DNA of 64,000 bases from assembly GCA_934754515.1 (NCBI GenBank), contig CAKVIG010000002.1:124001-188000 (forward strand), in the 5' to 3' direction. The DNA is from an uncultured Candidatus Melainabacteria bacterium (GTDB taxonomy: Bacteria > Cyanobacteriota > Vampirovibrionia > Gastranaerophilales > Gastranaerophilaceae). Below the pieces are notes generated by a model that did no database searches, was not told the DNA's origin, and saw only the letters and a program-made list of their open reading frames with translations. The position numbers were made by a program, and so were the translations under genes. Of the stretch, positions 43,086-52,484 are shown piece after piece. The first letter of the stretch is position 1. Each line of letters begins with the position of its first letter.

Positions 43086-43140
43086 AAGACTTCACCTCAC
43101 CCTAGCCCTCTCCTGTAAGGAGAGGGAATAACCAAGACTT
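43086..43140. repeat. CACCTCACCCTAGCC half element
   Basis: CACCTCACCCTAGCCCTCTC with a TGTAAGGAGAGGGAATAACC arm, identical in part to the left end of the 33608 element. Together with the preceding repeats it fills 42190-43165, where no gene is seen. Confidence 0.65.
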
Positions 43141-43167
43141 GTTAATTTTTTTGAATAAACCACAAAA

Positions 43168-43200
43168 CAAAACCGCCATCAAACAATTGATGGCGGTTTA
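43168..43200 (-). terminator. Terminator of the 43522 gene
   Basis: Minus strand: AAACCGCCATCAA / TTGATGGCGGTTTT hairpin with T run. Confidence 0.85.
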
Positions 43201-43222
43201 ATATGTGTAGTAAAATTGACAA

Positions 43223-43522
43223 CTATTCACTAATTTCGGCGTTGTCTGTGGCCTGAAGCTGTTTTGACTTGTAATTATGGATGACTGCGTCAACCAATAA
43301 GTCATAAGAAGAACTCTTTTCAATATTCGGAAATTCTTCTTTTAATTGTTGTCTGACCATTGCTTCCAGCCTTTGTTCGTCAGATTTTATTTTAAGCTCT
43401 GTTGAAGAGAGCGATGCTATATAATCTTCATTCGCTTGTTTTTGAGCGCTTGAAAATGTTAATAAATTTGTTCTTGAATCTAATACTTGTTTTAGTGACT
43501 TTAAAAACTTTAGGTTGAACAT
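43223..43522 (-). CDS. Small hypothetical helical protein
   Basis: A 99-residue charged protein beginning MFNLKFLKSLKQVLDSRTNL; helix-rich with a basic and glutamine-rich middle (QRLEAMVRQQLKEEFPNIEK). No domain recognised. The start is the ATG after AAGAGGTCGTT; a longer frame exists. It lies 99 bases after glyS and ends at its own terminator. Confidence 0.6.
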   Translation of the reverse strand: MFNLKFLKSLKQVLDSRTNLLTFSSAQKQANEDYIASLSSTELKIKSDEQRLEAMVRQQLKEEFPNIEKSSSYDLLVDAVIHNYKSKQLQATDNAEISE

Positions 43523-43621
43523 AACGACCTCTTTTATTATTTTTACTACCTTCACTTTGTATATGTATAAAGTATCCTAAAAGAAAAAATTGACTCTTTT
43601 TTTCTAACTCGTTACAATTTT

Positions 43622-45610
43622 TTACAATTTAGAAAAGTCTGTTAATATTATATACTTATTTTTCAAAGTGTTCAAGAGTGCAAGTCTGTTGTTCTTAACC
43701 TTTTCATCCTTATCCATTACCAAAACATCATCAAAGAATTTTGTTACAACAGGATTAATTTGAGTTAAATCAGCTAAATATTTTTTATAATCTCCGCTAA
43801 ATTTAATACCATGAACAGCCTTATACAAGTCTTTTTCAGCATCAAGCGTAAACAAGTTTTCGTCAACATTTCCAACTTCTTCTTTCAAAATTCTTAAAAC
43901 TCTGTTTGCGTTTTCAAGAAGTTTTTCATCAACTCCACCAGCCACAGCCTTTACTCTTTCAACATAATCACAAAGGTCTTTGCAAGGGTTAACAGAAGAG
44001 CATGCTTCTAAAACATTCTTAGAATAATCGCTGTTCAAGAAAATAATCAATCTTTGAACGAAAAATTCTTCAACGTCAGCTTTAACATCAGCTTGAACAG
44101 GCAACAATGCCAAAGTTTCATCAATAAGTTCAGATAAATCCAACTTCAAGCCGTGTTCCAAAACGGTCTTAATAACACCCAACGCAGCACGTCTTACACC
44201 AAGAGGGTCAGATGAACCCGTAGGTTTTTTACCTGCAGCAAACACAGCGCAAATTGTATCCATCTTATCAGCAATACCAACAACTTGACCTTCAATGCTC
44301 TTAGCAGTTTCAGAATCAGCATTCAATGGGAAATAATGTTCTTTAATACCTTCTTGAACACCAGCTTCTTCGCCACTTACTCTTGCATAATCCGCACCAA
44401 TAAAGCCTTGAAGTTCAGTAAATTCAAACACAAGGTTTGTAGCCAAGTCTGCTTTACAAAGCTCAGCCGCGCGTTTAATAGAAGGTTTATTAACACCAAG
44501 TTCAGCTGAGATTTTTTCAGAAAGTTTTACAATTCTCCGAGTCTTATCATAAACAGAACCCATGCCCTTTTGGAAAGTCATGCCTTTCAAGTTTTCAACA
44601 TAAGCTTCAAGCGGTTTTTTAGTATCTTCGTTAAAGAAGAATACTGCGTCATCCAATCTAGCCTTAATAACGCGCAAGTTACCGGCCTTAATATTTTCAA
44701 ATTCGTTACCAATATAATTAGTAATCGTAACAAACTTATTAATCAATTTGCCATCTTTAGTATAAAGCGCAAAATATCTCTGATGAGTTTCCATAACAGT
44801 AACTGCAACTTCTTGAGGGATAGTAAGAAATGCTTCATCAAAGTTACAAGTAACAGCCACAGGGTATTCGCAAATAAAAGTAACTTCTTCCAACAAATCG
44901 TCAGAAATCTTAGTTACCGCGTTCAACTTATCAGCCTCAGCCTTTGTAAGTTCAACAATCTTAGCTTTTCTTTCATCTTGGTCAACAATAACCTTTGCAT
45001 CTCTTAGTTTTTGAACATACTCATCAGGATTATTGATTACAATATTCTGAGTAGAAAATCTATGACCGTTAGTCATATTAGAAGAATCTTTATCAATTAT
45101 TCTAATCTTAACTTCTTCACCGTCCAAAATTGAAAGTACCCAACGGATAGGACGAGAAAACTTAACATCGTTATTTCCCCATCTCATGAAATGTGGGCCT
45201 TGTAACTTAGAAAAGATAACAGGAACATTTTCTTGCAACAAATCTTTTGTGTTTTTACCCTTAATAGAAATCTTCGCATAAAGGTAATCATTCTCTACAT
45301 AAAGTTCATCCGCGCTAACGCCGTTTTTCTTAGCAAAACCTTCGCCTGCCTTAGTCAAGTTATTATTCTCATCAAAAGCAACCTTAGCAATAGGACCTTT
45401 AACAACCTTCTCAACATCCGGTTGAGAAGCTGCCAAGCCACTAACAATCACAGCCAAACGGCGTGGTGTTGCCATAACTTTAACATCGCCAAACTCTACG
45501 TTATTATTTTTCAAAAATGTTTCAAAACCAACTTTAAGTTGAGAAATCGCCATCGGAATAAACTTGTATGGTAATTCTTCAACACCTACTTCCAATAAAT
45601 ATTTGCTCAT
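43622..45610 (-). CDS. glyS: Glycyl-tRNA synthetase beta subunit
   Basis: A 662-residue beta subunit of the alpha2-beta2 bacterial enzyme. It starts MSKYLLEVGVEELPYKFIPMA and contains the GHRFSTQNIVI, CEYPVAVTCNFDEAFL and ETHQRYFALYTKDGKL segments, the HD-like region (GKKPTGSSDPLGVRRAALGV) and the C-terminal anticodon-binding-like domain. glyQ is not adjacent in the window. Confidence 0.96.
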   Translation of the reverse strand: MSKYLLEVGVEELPYKFIPMAISQLKVGFETFLKNNNVEFGDVKVMATPRRLAVIVSGLAASQPDVEKVVKGPIAKVAFDENNNLTKAGEGFAKKNGVSADELYVENDYLYAKISIKGKNTKDLLQENVPVIFSKLQGPHFMRWGNNDVKFSRPIRWVLSILDGEEVKIRIIDKDSSNMTNGHRFSTQNIVINNPDEYVQKLRDAKVIVDQDERKAKIVELTKAEADKLNAVTKISDDLLEEVTFICEYPVAVTCNFDEAFLTIPQEVAVTVMETHQRYFALYTKDGKLINKFVTITNYIGNEFENIKAGNLRVIKARLDDAVFFFNEDTKKPLEAYVENLKGMTFQKGMGSVYDKTRRIVKLSEKISAELGVNKPSIKRAAELCKADLATNLVFEFTELQGFIGADYARVSGEEAGVQEGIKEHYFPLNADSETAKSIEGQVVGIADKMDTICAVFAAGKKPTGSSDPLGVRRAALGVIKTVLEHGLKLDLSELIDETLALLPVQADVKADVEEFFVQRLIIFLNSDYSKNVLEACSSVNPCKDLCDYVERVKAVAGGVDEKLLENANRVLRILKEEVGNVDENLFTLDAEKDLYKAVHGIKFSGDYKKYLADLTQINPVVTKFFDDVLVMDKDEKVKNNRLALLNTLKNKYIILTDFSKL

Positions 45611-45654
45611 TTATTTTTCTCCATTAATTCTTTTAAACCCATTATACCACAAGT

Positions 45655-45990
45655 TACTTTTTCTTTACTAAAAAGAAAAAGTAACCAAAAAGAAAAGAAT
45701 ACATTGTCGGATGACATTGATAAAACTACCAGATTTAATTTAACAACCTAAGTCATCCTCTAAGTAAAACTACAAGAAAATATTATTTTAGAAAAGTTTC
45801 TAAAATAACAAACATTGAGTCAAGAGTAAATTTGAACGACATTCACGCCGCGAGCGTTTTTTAGCGAGCGTAAAAGTGCGGGTTCACCCGCTACATCCAT
45901 TCAGTCCACAACCGTAAGGTTGTAGGAAACGATTAAAGTTTCTTCTTTTTTGTTACTTTTTTCTTCTTGCTTTTCCAAAGAAGAAAAAAG
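45655..45990 (+). repeat. Dispersed repeat, CGGGTTCACCCGC sub-family
   Basis: AGTTACTTTTTCTTTACTAA / AAAGAAAAAGTAAC hairpin arms, then GAACGACATTCACGCCGCGA, GCGAGCGTAAAAGTGCGGGT, CCGTAAGGTTGTAGGAAACG and AAGAAGAAAAAAGTA. It is the forward copy of the block inverted at 22141-22375. No gene in 45611-46005. Confidence 0.65.
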
Positions 45991-46005
45991 TAAAAACTAT
46001 TTTAT

Positions 46006-48240
46006 CTACTCTTCTCTCGTCATAGCAAGCAAAATTTCTTGCGGAATATACGTATTTTTAACCCCTGAATCAGTATTTGCCATAAAGAATTCTACTGTTT
46101 CGCCAAATTCGACACCAAGTTTATCAAACGGTATACAAACATCAATAACATCATTGAAAACAATTTTTATACCTTCCGGATTATCCAATGTCCACATATT
46201 AGGATGCAAAACTGCCGTTAATCTTGGCGGATAAAGCGTGTCTTTGACTAACGTAAGCGTAAGTTCATGTTCAAATTTCTCAAGCAAAATCGGATACGGA
46301 TTATCAGTCTTACTGATTAATCTGATATACGCTCTATCGTTCGTTTTGCTTGCATTTCTTGTATAAATATAAAACTGATTAATTCTATCAATAAAGCTGA
46401 TTTCACCCGAACCTTTATTAACATGTAATCTAAAGTAAATATTATCTCTATCGCAGCCGAAATTAATCTTATCTACATTCTTGTTTTCTCTAAATACAGG
46501 CCCGTCAATCATGCTTATAGTGCCTGAATTATACCAATCATCGGAGCTTTTATTCAAACCATCCATTTGCGGTGTGATATGGCGTTTCGGATGTTTAAAC
46601 GGCACATCAAGCGTTGTAATCAGAGTTTTGTCCAAATAATCAGGATAATTCATGCCTAAAATTAAATAAACATTTTTTAGGCGTTCTCTGAACATATAGT
46701 CAAAAATAAAGTCCTGACCCGAATTGTTCGGTTCTCCATACCACCAAAACCAGTCACTACCTTCTGCAATAAGCAATTCTCGTTTTGCAAGTTGAATTTG
46801 AGGGTGGTTTTTATTTGCTTTTACAAAATTATCAAAATCATCTTTGGTTTGTTTCAAATAAGCCCAAGCCTTGTTTTTTTCAGGCTCACCAATCCAGTAT
46901 TGAAAAGTCTTATCAATCCAAGAGCCTGAATAAATTTTCTTCAAAGTCTTTTTGTGTTTATCGTTTTCGATATAATCACTGATAAGCACCGTTTCAAGAC
47001 TCTCATCGTTTTCTATAAGAGAATAAATATTTTCCAAAAAATCAATACCATCGTTCTGATAATTTTCCCAACAGTTTTCACAGTCGGAAGCAATTGTCAA
47101 AAGATGCGTATCATCAGGCGATACTAGAAGTTTATTCTGTATCATTTTAATTTTTTCATACAAATCACCTGCAGCCATCTTCGGATTTATGCCTGCATAT
47201 TCAAAATTTATCAGATTTGGAATTGACCTGTCCCTGAAAATAATATCTATATTATTTTCTTTTGTTTGATATTCATAAACCTTCAACAAATGATAAGGGT
47301 CGTTTAAATTCCCTTTAAAATCCCTGATAAAATCAAAGTTTATGGAATTTGCCAAAACTCCCTCGTCAGAAATCGTCCATTTTACACCCGCCTTAGATAA
47401 TAAGCCTAGAGTTTTTGGTCCTAAACATAGTTCAGGCGGCCACATACCTTTCGGACGCACACCAAAAATTTCTTCAATCCTATCCAAAGCACTTTTGATT
47501 TGATACTTAGCGTCATCAAGCATTCCTAAATTAGCAGGCAAGCCTTCCGTTGTCAAAACTGATTTTACGGAAGTCTTAACATCAATCAAAATCGGCAAAA
47601 TTGCATGATAATAAGGGCTTGTGGAAAGTTCTATTCTACCTTCGGTTATATATTTTTTATAAGTCGGAATAATTTCACGAATGATTGATTTTTGGATTGA
47701 TAAAATTTCAATTCTGTCTTCTTGAGTATAATTATATTGTTTTGCCCACAACTCTTCTAAGCGCGGATAACGAGCAAAGTGAGCAGGGTCAATCCATACA
47801 AGATTGAATAACGCCATCAAATCTGAAAGTTCTTGCGCGCTAAAATCTTCTAAAGTCGCAACATCTTTTGAGAAACGTTTTTGATACAGATTTTTGTAAT
47901 TTTCACTTCTGTATATCATCGTTTCAAATTTGGAACTAAAAAAGTTGTTTAAAATAAACGCTTTTTCTTCGTCCGTCAAATGTTCGGCGTCAGATGCGGT
48001 TAATTCAGAATGAATATCGTGATAACCTTGCTCAGTGTAATCAATAATCGAATCTAAAAGAGCAGGAACGATATTTAAATTTAATTTTAGTTTAGGAAAC
48101 TTGTCTAAAAAAAGCACCATGTCCAAATAGTCTTTTACGGCGTGGAGTCTTACCCAAGGCATTAAATATGTGCCTTCCAACTCATAAACCGGTTGATGCA
48201 TGTGCCAATAAATGGCAAGAGAAAGTTTCTGCTTATTCAT
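46006..48240 (-). CDS. Glycoside hydrolase family 57 alpha-glucan enzyme
   Basis: A 744-residue protein. N-terminal GH57 motif 1 is WHMHQPVYE (12-20). The nucleophile region is GMWPPELCLG and the acid/base region is ASDCENCWENYQNDG. A C-terminal beta-rich domain occupies roughly the last 220 residues (from GTISMIDGPVFREN). Members act as alpha-amylase, glucanotransferase or branching enzymes on glycogen; which activity cannot be read. glgA lies 1.8 kb upstream on the same strand, supporting glycogen metabolism. No signal peptide, so cytoplasmic. Confidence 0.87.
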   Translation of the reverse strand: MNKQKLSLAIYWHMHQPVYELEGTYLMPWVRLHAVKDYLDMVLFLDKFPKLKLNLNIVPALLDSIIDYTEQGYHDIHSELTASDAEHLTDEEKAFILNNFFSSKFETMIYRSENYKNLYQKRFSKDVATLEDFSAQELSDLMALFNLVWIDPAHFARYPRLEELWAKQYNYTQEDRIEILSIQKSIIREIIPTYKKYITEGRIELSTSPYYHAILPILIDVKTSVKSVLTTEGLPANLGMLDDAKYQIKSALDRIEEIFGVRPKGMWPPELCLGPKTLGLLSKAGVKWTISDEGVLANSINFDFIRDFKGNLNDPYHLLKVYEYQTKENNIDIIFRDRSIPNLINFEYAGINPKMAAGDLYEKIKMIQNKLLVSPDDTHLLTIASDCENCWENYQNDGIDFLENIYSLIENDESLETVLISDYIENDKHKKTLKKIYSGSWIDKTFQYWIGEPEKNKAWAYLKQTKDDFDNFVKANKNHPQIQLAKRELLIAEGSDWFWWYGEPNNSGQDFIFDYMFRERLKNVYLILGMNYPDYLDKTLITTLDVPFKHPKRHITPQMDGLNKSSDDWYNSGTISMIDGPVFRENKNVDKINFGCDRDNIYFRLHVNKGSGEISFIDRINQFYIYTRNASKTNDRAYIRLISKTDNPYPILLEKFEHELTLTLVKDTLYPPRLTAVLHPNMWTLDNPEGIKIVFNDVIDVCIPFDKLGVEFGETVEFFMANTDSGVKNTYIPQEILLAMTREE

Positions 48241-48388
48241 AACTAGAGTATACTAAAAATTTACAAGCTTAGCAAGGATGAGTTAAAAGATAATAAGTTG
48301 ATAATACCGCGAGGGAATAACCTAAAGTCGTTCAATTTCCTTGTTAAATATTATGCATTCAATTAACACAGGTTACTCCCTCCCTTGG

Positions 48389-48715
48389 GGCACTATTGTC
48401 CATGATAATTTTCGTCAAATGAACGACATTTGCACCGCGAGCGTGCAGCGATTAGCTGCGGTAGCGAGCGAGAGAGTGCAAGCTCTGCTTGCTAATCATC
48501 CATTTAATCCACGCTCGTGAGAGCGTAGAAAACTATGGCGTGTTTTCTATTTCTTTTGGTCCTTTTCTTTCTCTTTACCTCGCAACAAAAGAGAAAGAAA
48601 AGGACATTTCAAAAAACTTTTTATTTTAAAATAATTCTTACTTTTTCTTCTTTGAAAAAGCAAGAAGAAAAAGTAAGAGAATTATTCAAAATAAAACATT
48701 TTTTTAAAAGTCTTT
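48389..48715 (+). repeat. GAACGACATT-family repeat plus long AAGAAGAAAAAGT hairpin
   Basis: Starts CACTATTGTCCATGATAATT, then GAACGACATTTGCACCGCGA, GTGCAAGCTCTGCTTGCTAA, GGCGTGTTTTCTATTTC and AAAAGAGAAAGAAAAGGAC, colinear with 21829-22140. It ends in a ~30-bp imperfect hairpin (ATTCTTACTTTTTCTTCTT / AAGAAGAAAAAGTAAGAGAA) and AAAAGTCTTT/AAAGACTTTT. No gene in 48241-48736. Confidence 0.7.
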
Positions 48716-48736
48716 AAAAAAAGACTTTTAAAAACC

Positions 48737-49567
48737 TTATCCCAACATTGAAACACTAATTTGTCCAAACTTTGCAGACAAATCGTCAATATGATGAACC
48801 AAATAAACAATCGGTTCTAAATCTTTTTCATTTAAATCCACAATTGCGCCCCAATCAGTTCTTGCGTGATGCGCAGCAATCATTTTTGCAACTCGTTTAA
48901 AGCCTGCATTCATACAAATTGAAAATCCGTATTGAGAATGAGTCAACCATTCTTTGCGAAAATTTTCATCATAATCAATTAATCCTGATTCTGTATTGAT
49001 TGTATATTCAAAAATTTTACCGATATCGTGCAAAAGACAAGCCGCAAAAACTTCATCCGTATTAAGTTTTTGAAAAAATGCCTGCAAATTGACTTCAGCA
49101 TATTTTAAACACTCTAAAGTATGAATCATCAATCCGCCAATGTAGTTGTGATGCATCATCTTTGCAGCAGGGCAAACCAAGATTTTTCCCCTATTTTCTT
49201 GATAAATATTAATTACAAAATTTCTCAACTTTTCGTCTTGAATTCTGTTTGCATAACCCATCAACTCTTGATAAACTTTTTCCTGTTCATCTTTATCAAT
49301 ACCTGTTTTTGCTTCTTTAATAAGTTCTAAAGCATTCACTAAACAATTGTTGTATTTTTCGTTAAAAGAGCCTGATACAATCCGAAGTTGGTTTCCGCAG
49401 CGGAAAAGCTTTGAATCCATACGATTTAGAGCTTCTTCCCACAGAATACAATTCAAGAACTCATTTGTTTTTGGGTCTTTCAATTGTAGTTTACCCATTT
49501 TCGTTCCTGATTTTGTATCACCTATTGAGAAAGTTACAACTTCATAAATAATATCAGTGCTAAACAT
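48737..49567 (-). CDS. OB-fold plus HD-domain phosphohydrolase (YhaM-type 3'-5' exoribonuclease family)
   Basis: A 276-residue protein: an N-terminal OB-like strand set (DTKSGTKMGKLQLKD, FLNCILWEEAL) and then an HD domain (HHNYIGGLMIHTLECLKYA, LLHDIGKIFEY, HSQYGFSICMN, AAHHARTDWGA, HHIDDLSAK). This order is that of YhaM/CBF1 exoribonucleases, which trim RNA and ssDNA 3' ends. The catalytic His-Asp residues are kept. Expected to be cytoplasmic. Confidence 0.85.
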   Translation of the reverse strand: MFSTDIIYEVVTFSIGDTKSGTKMGKLQLKDPKTNEFLNCILWEEALNRMDSKLFRCGNQLRIVSGSFNEKYNNCLVNALELIKEAKTGIDKDEQEKVYQELMGYANRIQDEKLRNFVINIYQENRGKILVCPAAKMMHHNYIGGLMIHTLECLKYAEVNLQAFFQKLNTDEVFAACLLHDIGKIFEYTINTESGLIDYDENFRKEWLTHSQYGFSICMNAGFKRVAKMIAAHHARTDWGAIVDLNEKDLEPIVYLVHHIDDLSAKFGQISVSMLG

Positions 49568-49615
49568 TAAATTTCTCCTAATTTTTGTTTGATTATAGCA
49601 TAAACCTGCTATACT

Positions 49616-49650
49616 AAAAAGATGAATTGAATACTCAATCCATCTTCTTT
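49616..49650 (-). terminator. Terminator of the 49964 gene
   Basis: Minus strand: AAGATGGATTGA-GTAT-TCAATTCATCTT followed by TTTAG. Confidence 0.65.
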
Positions 49651-49652
49651 AA

Positions 49653-49964
49653 TTATTCATCTTTTTTATCACCTTTGTCTTTGTCATCACTAAAGGCTTC
49701 ACCAACACCTGCGCCAACAGCAGCCCCACCGATTGTATACGCTCCAACTATCAACGGTATCGCAGCTCCGCCTGAAATTAAAGTAATTGCTGCAGCTCCT
49801 AAAAGTCCGCCAATCGTAGCACCCGCCGCTGCTTTACCTTGGAAAGAAACCGAATCAGACTGCATTGGCTGAGTTACAGGAGGTAACTGTTCTCTTACTC
49901 GATGATTACTCTTAACTTTTGAAAGACCATTAACACTATAAGACTGAATAGCACTTACTTTCAT
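49653..49964 (-). CDS. Small hypothetical with SFQG box and glycine-zipper helix
   Basis: A 103-residue protein starting MKVSAIQSYSVNG. SVSFQGKAAAG lies near residue 38, followed by a Gly/Ala-rich hydrophobic stretch (IGGLLGAAAITLISGGAAI, then TIGGAAVGAGVGEAF) like a glycine zipper that could insert in membranes, and an acidic/lysine tail (DDKDKGDKKDE). No named family. The start is chosen at the MKV methionine after AGGATAAGAAT. Confidence 0.6.
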   Translation of the reverse strand: MKVSAIQSYSVNGLSKVKSNHRVREQLPPVTQPMQSDSVSFQGKAAAGATIGGLLGAAAITLISGGAAIPLIVGAYTIGGAAVGAGVGEAFSDDKDKGDKKDE

Positions 49965-50063
49965 ATTCTTATCCTCGCACTCTAAAACACACGCATGCAA
50001 TATACACCAAATATTGCATTTTGTCAATTATTTAGTCACAATTTGTTACAGGATTAAAAAGTC

Positions 50064-51506
50064 TTATTTAATCATAGAGTGGTACATGTCCAAATATTTT
50101 TTAGCACTTTCTTTCCAGCTAAAGTCAGCTTTCATCGCACTTTGACGCATTGCATTAAATGTGTATTTATCCTTATAAACATTCATTGCACATAAAATTG
50201 CATCTTTCATTGCTCCGCCATCATAGCCCCAGAATTTGAAGCCGTTCGAATTATCAAGCGGATAGCCTGTTACCGTGTCTTCCAAACCGCCGGTTGCACG
50301 AACGATAGGCAGTGAACCGAAACGCATTGCAATAAGTTGAGAAAGTCCGCAAGGTTCAAACTTTGATGGCATCAAGAAGAAATCGCTTCCTGCATAAATC
50401 AAGTTCGCTAAATCAGCTCTATATCCCACATAAGCTCGGATATTCGGCGTATTGTTTGACAGCCAAATAAACAAGTTTTCGTAAGACTTATCACCTGAGC
50501 CTAAGAAAATAAAATCCGCATCAAGGTTTCGCAAATTGTTTTCTTCTGCTCGGATTAAATCTAAGCCTTTTTGGTCTACTAGTCTTGAAATCAATGCAAT
50601 AAGCGGTCTTTCCGGATTATATTTTAATCCGAAAGTTTCTAAAATTTTCTTTTTATTTTCTTCTTTATTTGCTAAAGAATTTACGTCATAATTTTTAACC
50701 AATGTTTTATCAATTTTTGGATTGAAAACATCATAATCAATGCCGTTTACAATACCTACGAGTTTGTCAGTATGACCGCGAAGTGTATAATCCATGCCTT
50801 CGCCGTATTCGCCTGTCAAAATTTCTTTTGCATAATTTGGAGAAACAGCGACAACTTTGTCTGCATAATTAATCGCGCCCTTCATCCAGTTTACGCGTCC
50901 GTAGTGTTCGCAACCCCATTCATTGAACACAATATCTTTTCTCATATTTGCAAAATCTAAAATATCTTCAAACCAAACTCCTTGATAAGCCAAGTTATGA
51001 ATTTCAAAAACATTTTTAGTTTTAGACCAAAATTCATCAAATTTGTAATTAGCCTTGATATACAAAGGTATCATTGCTGTGTGCCAATCGTTTGAATGAA
51101 TTATATCGGCTCTAAAGTTGAGTTGCTTAGCGTATTCTAGAGTTGCAAGAGAAAACGCAATATATCTTTCATGTTCATAACGCGGATCAAGCCAGCGTGG
51201 ATAAACTTCTTGGAAGCAGGAAAAATACCAATCGTTTTGAACAAAAAATACGTTGATATTTGTGTTCGGAAGCTTTGTCATGTGGAGTTTAAATTTTTGT
51301 GGAGAAGAACCGAAAGTTATCCACATTTCAGAATTTTCCAGTTCTTTAATTCCCCATTTTGCTCTATCAATGCAGCCGTGTAGCGGAGTAAAAATTGCGA
51401 TTTCAGCATCTTTTTCTAATGCTTTCGGCAAGCTTCCGACAACATCGGATAAACCGCCTGCTTTAGAAAATGGTGAAACTTCTGCAGCTGCAAATAATAT
51501 CTTCAT
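50064..51506 (-). CDS. glgA: Glycogen synthase (ADP-glucose, GT5)
   Basis: A 480-residue GT-B enzyme extending alpha-1,4-glucan. N-terminal substrate loop KAGGLSDVVGSLPKAL (15-30), HSNDWHTAMIPLY, the NGIDYDVFNP motif, and C-terminal PSKFEPCGLSQLIAMRFGSLPIVRATGGLEDTV. It forms a probable unit with plsC upstream (70-bp gap) and works with the GH57 enzyme nearby. Confidence 0.96.
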   Translation of the reverse strand: MKILFAAAEVSPFSKAGGLSDVVGSLPKALEKDAEIAIFTPLHGCIDRAKWGIKELENSEMWITFGSSPQKFKLHMTKLPNTNINVFFVQNDWYFSCFQEVYPRWLDPRYEHERYIAFSLATLEYAKQLNFRADIIHSNDWHTAMIPLYIKANYKFDEFWSKTKNVFEIHNLAYQGVWFEDILDFANMRKDIVFNEWGCEHYGRVNWMKGAINYADKVVAVSPNYAKEILTGEYGEGMDYTLRGHTDKLVGIVNGIDYDVFNPKIDKTLVKNYDVNSLANKEENKKKILETFGLKYNPERPLIALISRLVDQKGLDLIRAEENNLRNLDADFIFLGSGDKSYENLFIWLSNNTPNIRAYVGYRADLANLIYAGSDFFLMPSKFEPCGLSQLIAMRFGSLPIVRATGGLEDTVTGYPLDNSNGFKFWGYDGGAMKDAILCAMNVYKDKYTFNAMRQSAMKADFSWKESAKKYLDMYHSMIK

Positions 51507-51536
51507 AAAACTCTACTCCTCATCTCTATTAATATT

Positions 51537-51565
51537 GATGGGTGAAAACGAACTGATTTCACCCA
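51537..51565. repeat. 10-bp hairpin between plsC and glgA
   Basis: ATGGGTGAAA and TTTCACCCAT with a 9-base loop; not followed by a T run, so perhaps an RNA stability or leader structure for glgA. Confidence 0.45.
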
Positions 51566-51575
51566 TTCTATAAAA

Positions 51576-52415
51576 CTATACTCCGGAACCTTTTGGCTTG
51601 ATTGTCTTAAGTCTTTGCTCTATTCTTCTATACCACTTTAATTTGCGTTGGAACAAAGTATCATAGCCTTTTAAATGTCCTTGGCTTATATCATAGAACT
51701 GTTTATCGCACAAATCTTGCAATTTGTTTGCCAAAAATTCTGTATATTCTTTTCTGTTTGGTTTATCGCTGTTTAATTCTATAATTTCACCCATCTCTAC
51801 AAGAACTTCCGGACGATTGTCACGCAAGAACATATAGTTTACTGCGACTGGCATAAGAGCTACTTTACCATATTTCTTAGCAGCTTTTTCTGCAATATAT
51901 GTTAAACCTGATTGAAATTCTATTGGTCTGAAGTTTGGCGGTTTAATAATCCCTTGAGGAAAAATATAGAGAATGTTATTTAAATCACCTAACGCTTCTA
52001 CAGAATATTTTAAAGCTTCCATTGATGCTTGAGGAGATTTTTTGTTAACATTAAAAGCACCACCGCGTCTTAGTAGAGGGAAACGATTAAGTTCTTCTAC
52101 CATCAGACGGATTTCTTTTTTGAAAATTCTGTTACAAATATTATATCCTACAATACCGTCCCACCAGTTACTGTGCGGAGCAAACATTATAATTGGAGTA
52201 TCAGGGGCTTTTTTATAAAAATTTTCAGCACCTTTAAAACGGAAAGCATAAAATCTGTTTTCCAACATGCCATAAAAAAATCTATCTGCTACCCACAACC
52301 AAAAGGGTGAAGTTTGCGCCGGACGGAATTTTTCATCAATATTCCTCAATTTCGTTGGCGGAACTTCTGAATATAAATCCTCTAAATTTATCATATATCT
52401 ATCATACACATTCAA
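51576..52415 (-). CDS. PlsC-family 1-acylglycerol-3-phosphate acyltransferase
   Basis: A 279-residue lysophospholipid acyltransferase-type protein. The HxxxxD catalytic motif is PHSNWWDG, the second block is NVNKKSPQASMEAL, and the third block is YIFPQGIIKPPN. It makes phosphatidic acid or acylates a related acceptor. An ATG 21 bases downstream is an alternative start; neither has a clear ribosome site. Confidence 0.85.
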   Translation of the reverse strand: MNVYDRYMINLEDLYSEVPPTKLRNIDEKFRPAQTSPFWLWVADRFFYGMLENRFYAFRFKGAENFYKKAPDTPIIMFAPHSNWWDGIVGYNICNRIFKKEIRLMVEELNRFPLLRRGGAFNVNKKSPQASMEALKYSVEALGDLNNILYIFPQGIIKPPNFRPIEFQSGLTYIAEKAAKKYGKVALMPVAVNYMFLRDNRPEVLVEMGEIIELNSDKPNRKEYTEFLANKLQDLCDKQFYDISQGHLKGYDTLFQRKLKWYRRIEQRLKTIKPKGSGV

Positions 52416-52484
52416 GTGATATTTGTGAATATCTTATAGGCTAATATTAATTAAAATTTACAATTAAAAGTATTATACGGATTT

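Noticed and set aside
42573..43140. Cluster of similar palindromes resembling a CRISPR array
   Set aside because: Repeat units differ in length and orientation, spacing is irregular, units are themselves palindromic, and no cas gene is present.
48535..48717. 60-residue frame at 48.5 kb
   Set aside because: It lies in the repeat and hairpin region and its lysine-rich text is the translation of the AAAAGAGAAAG arms.
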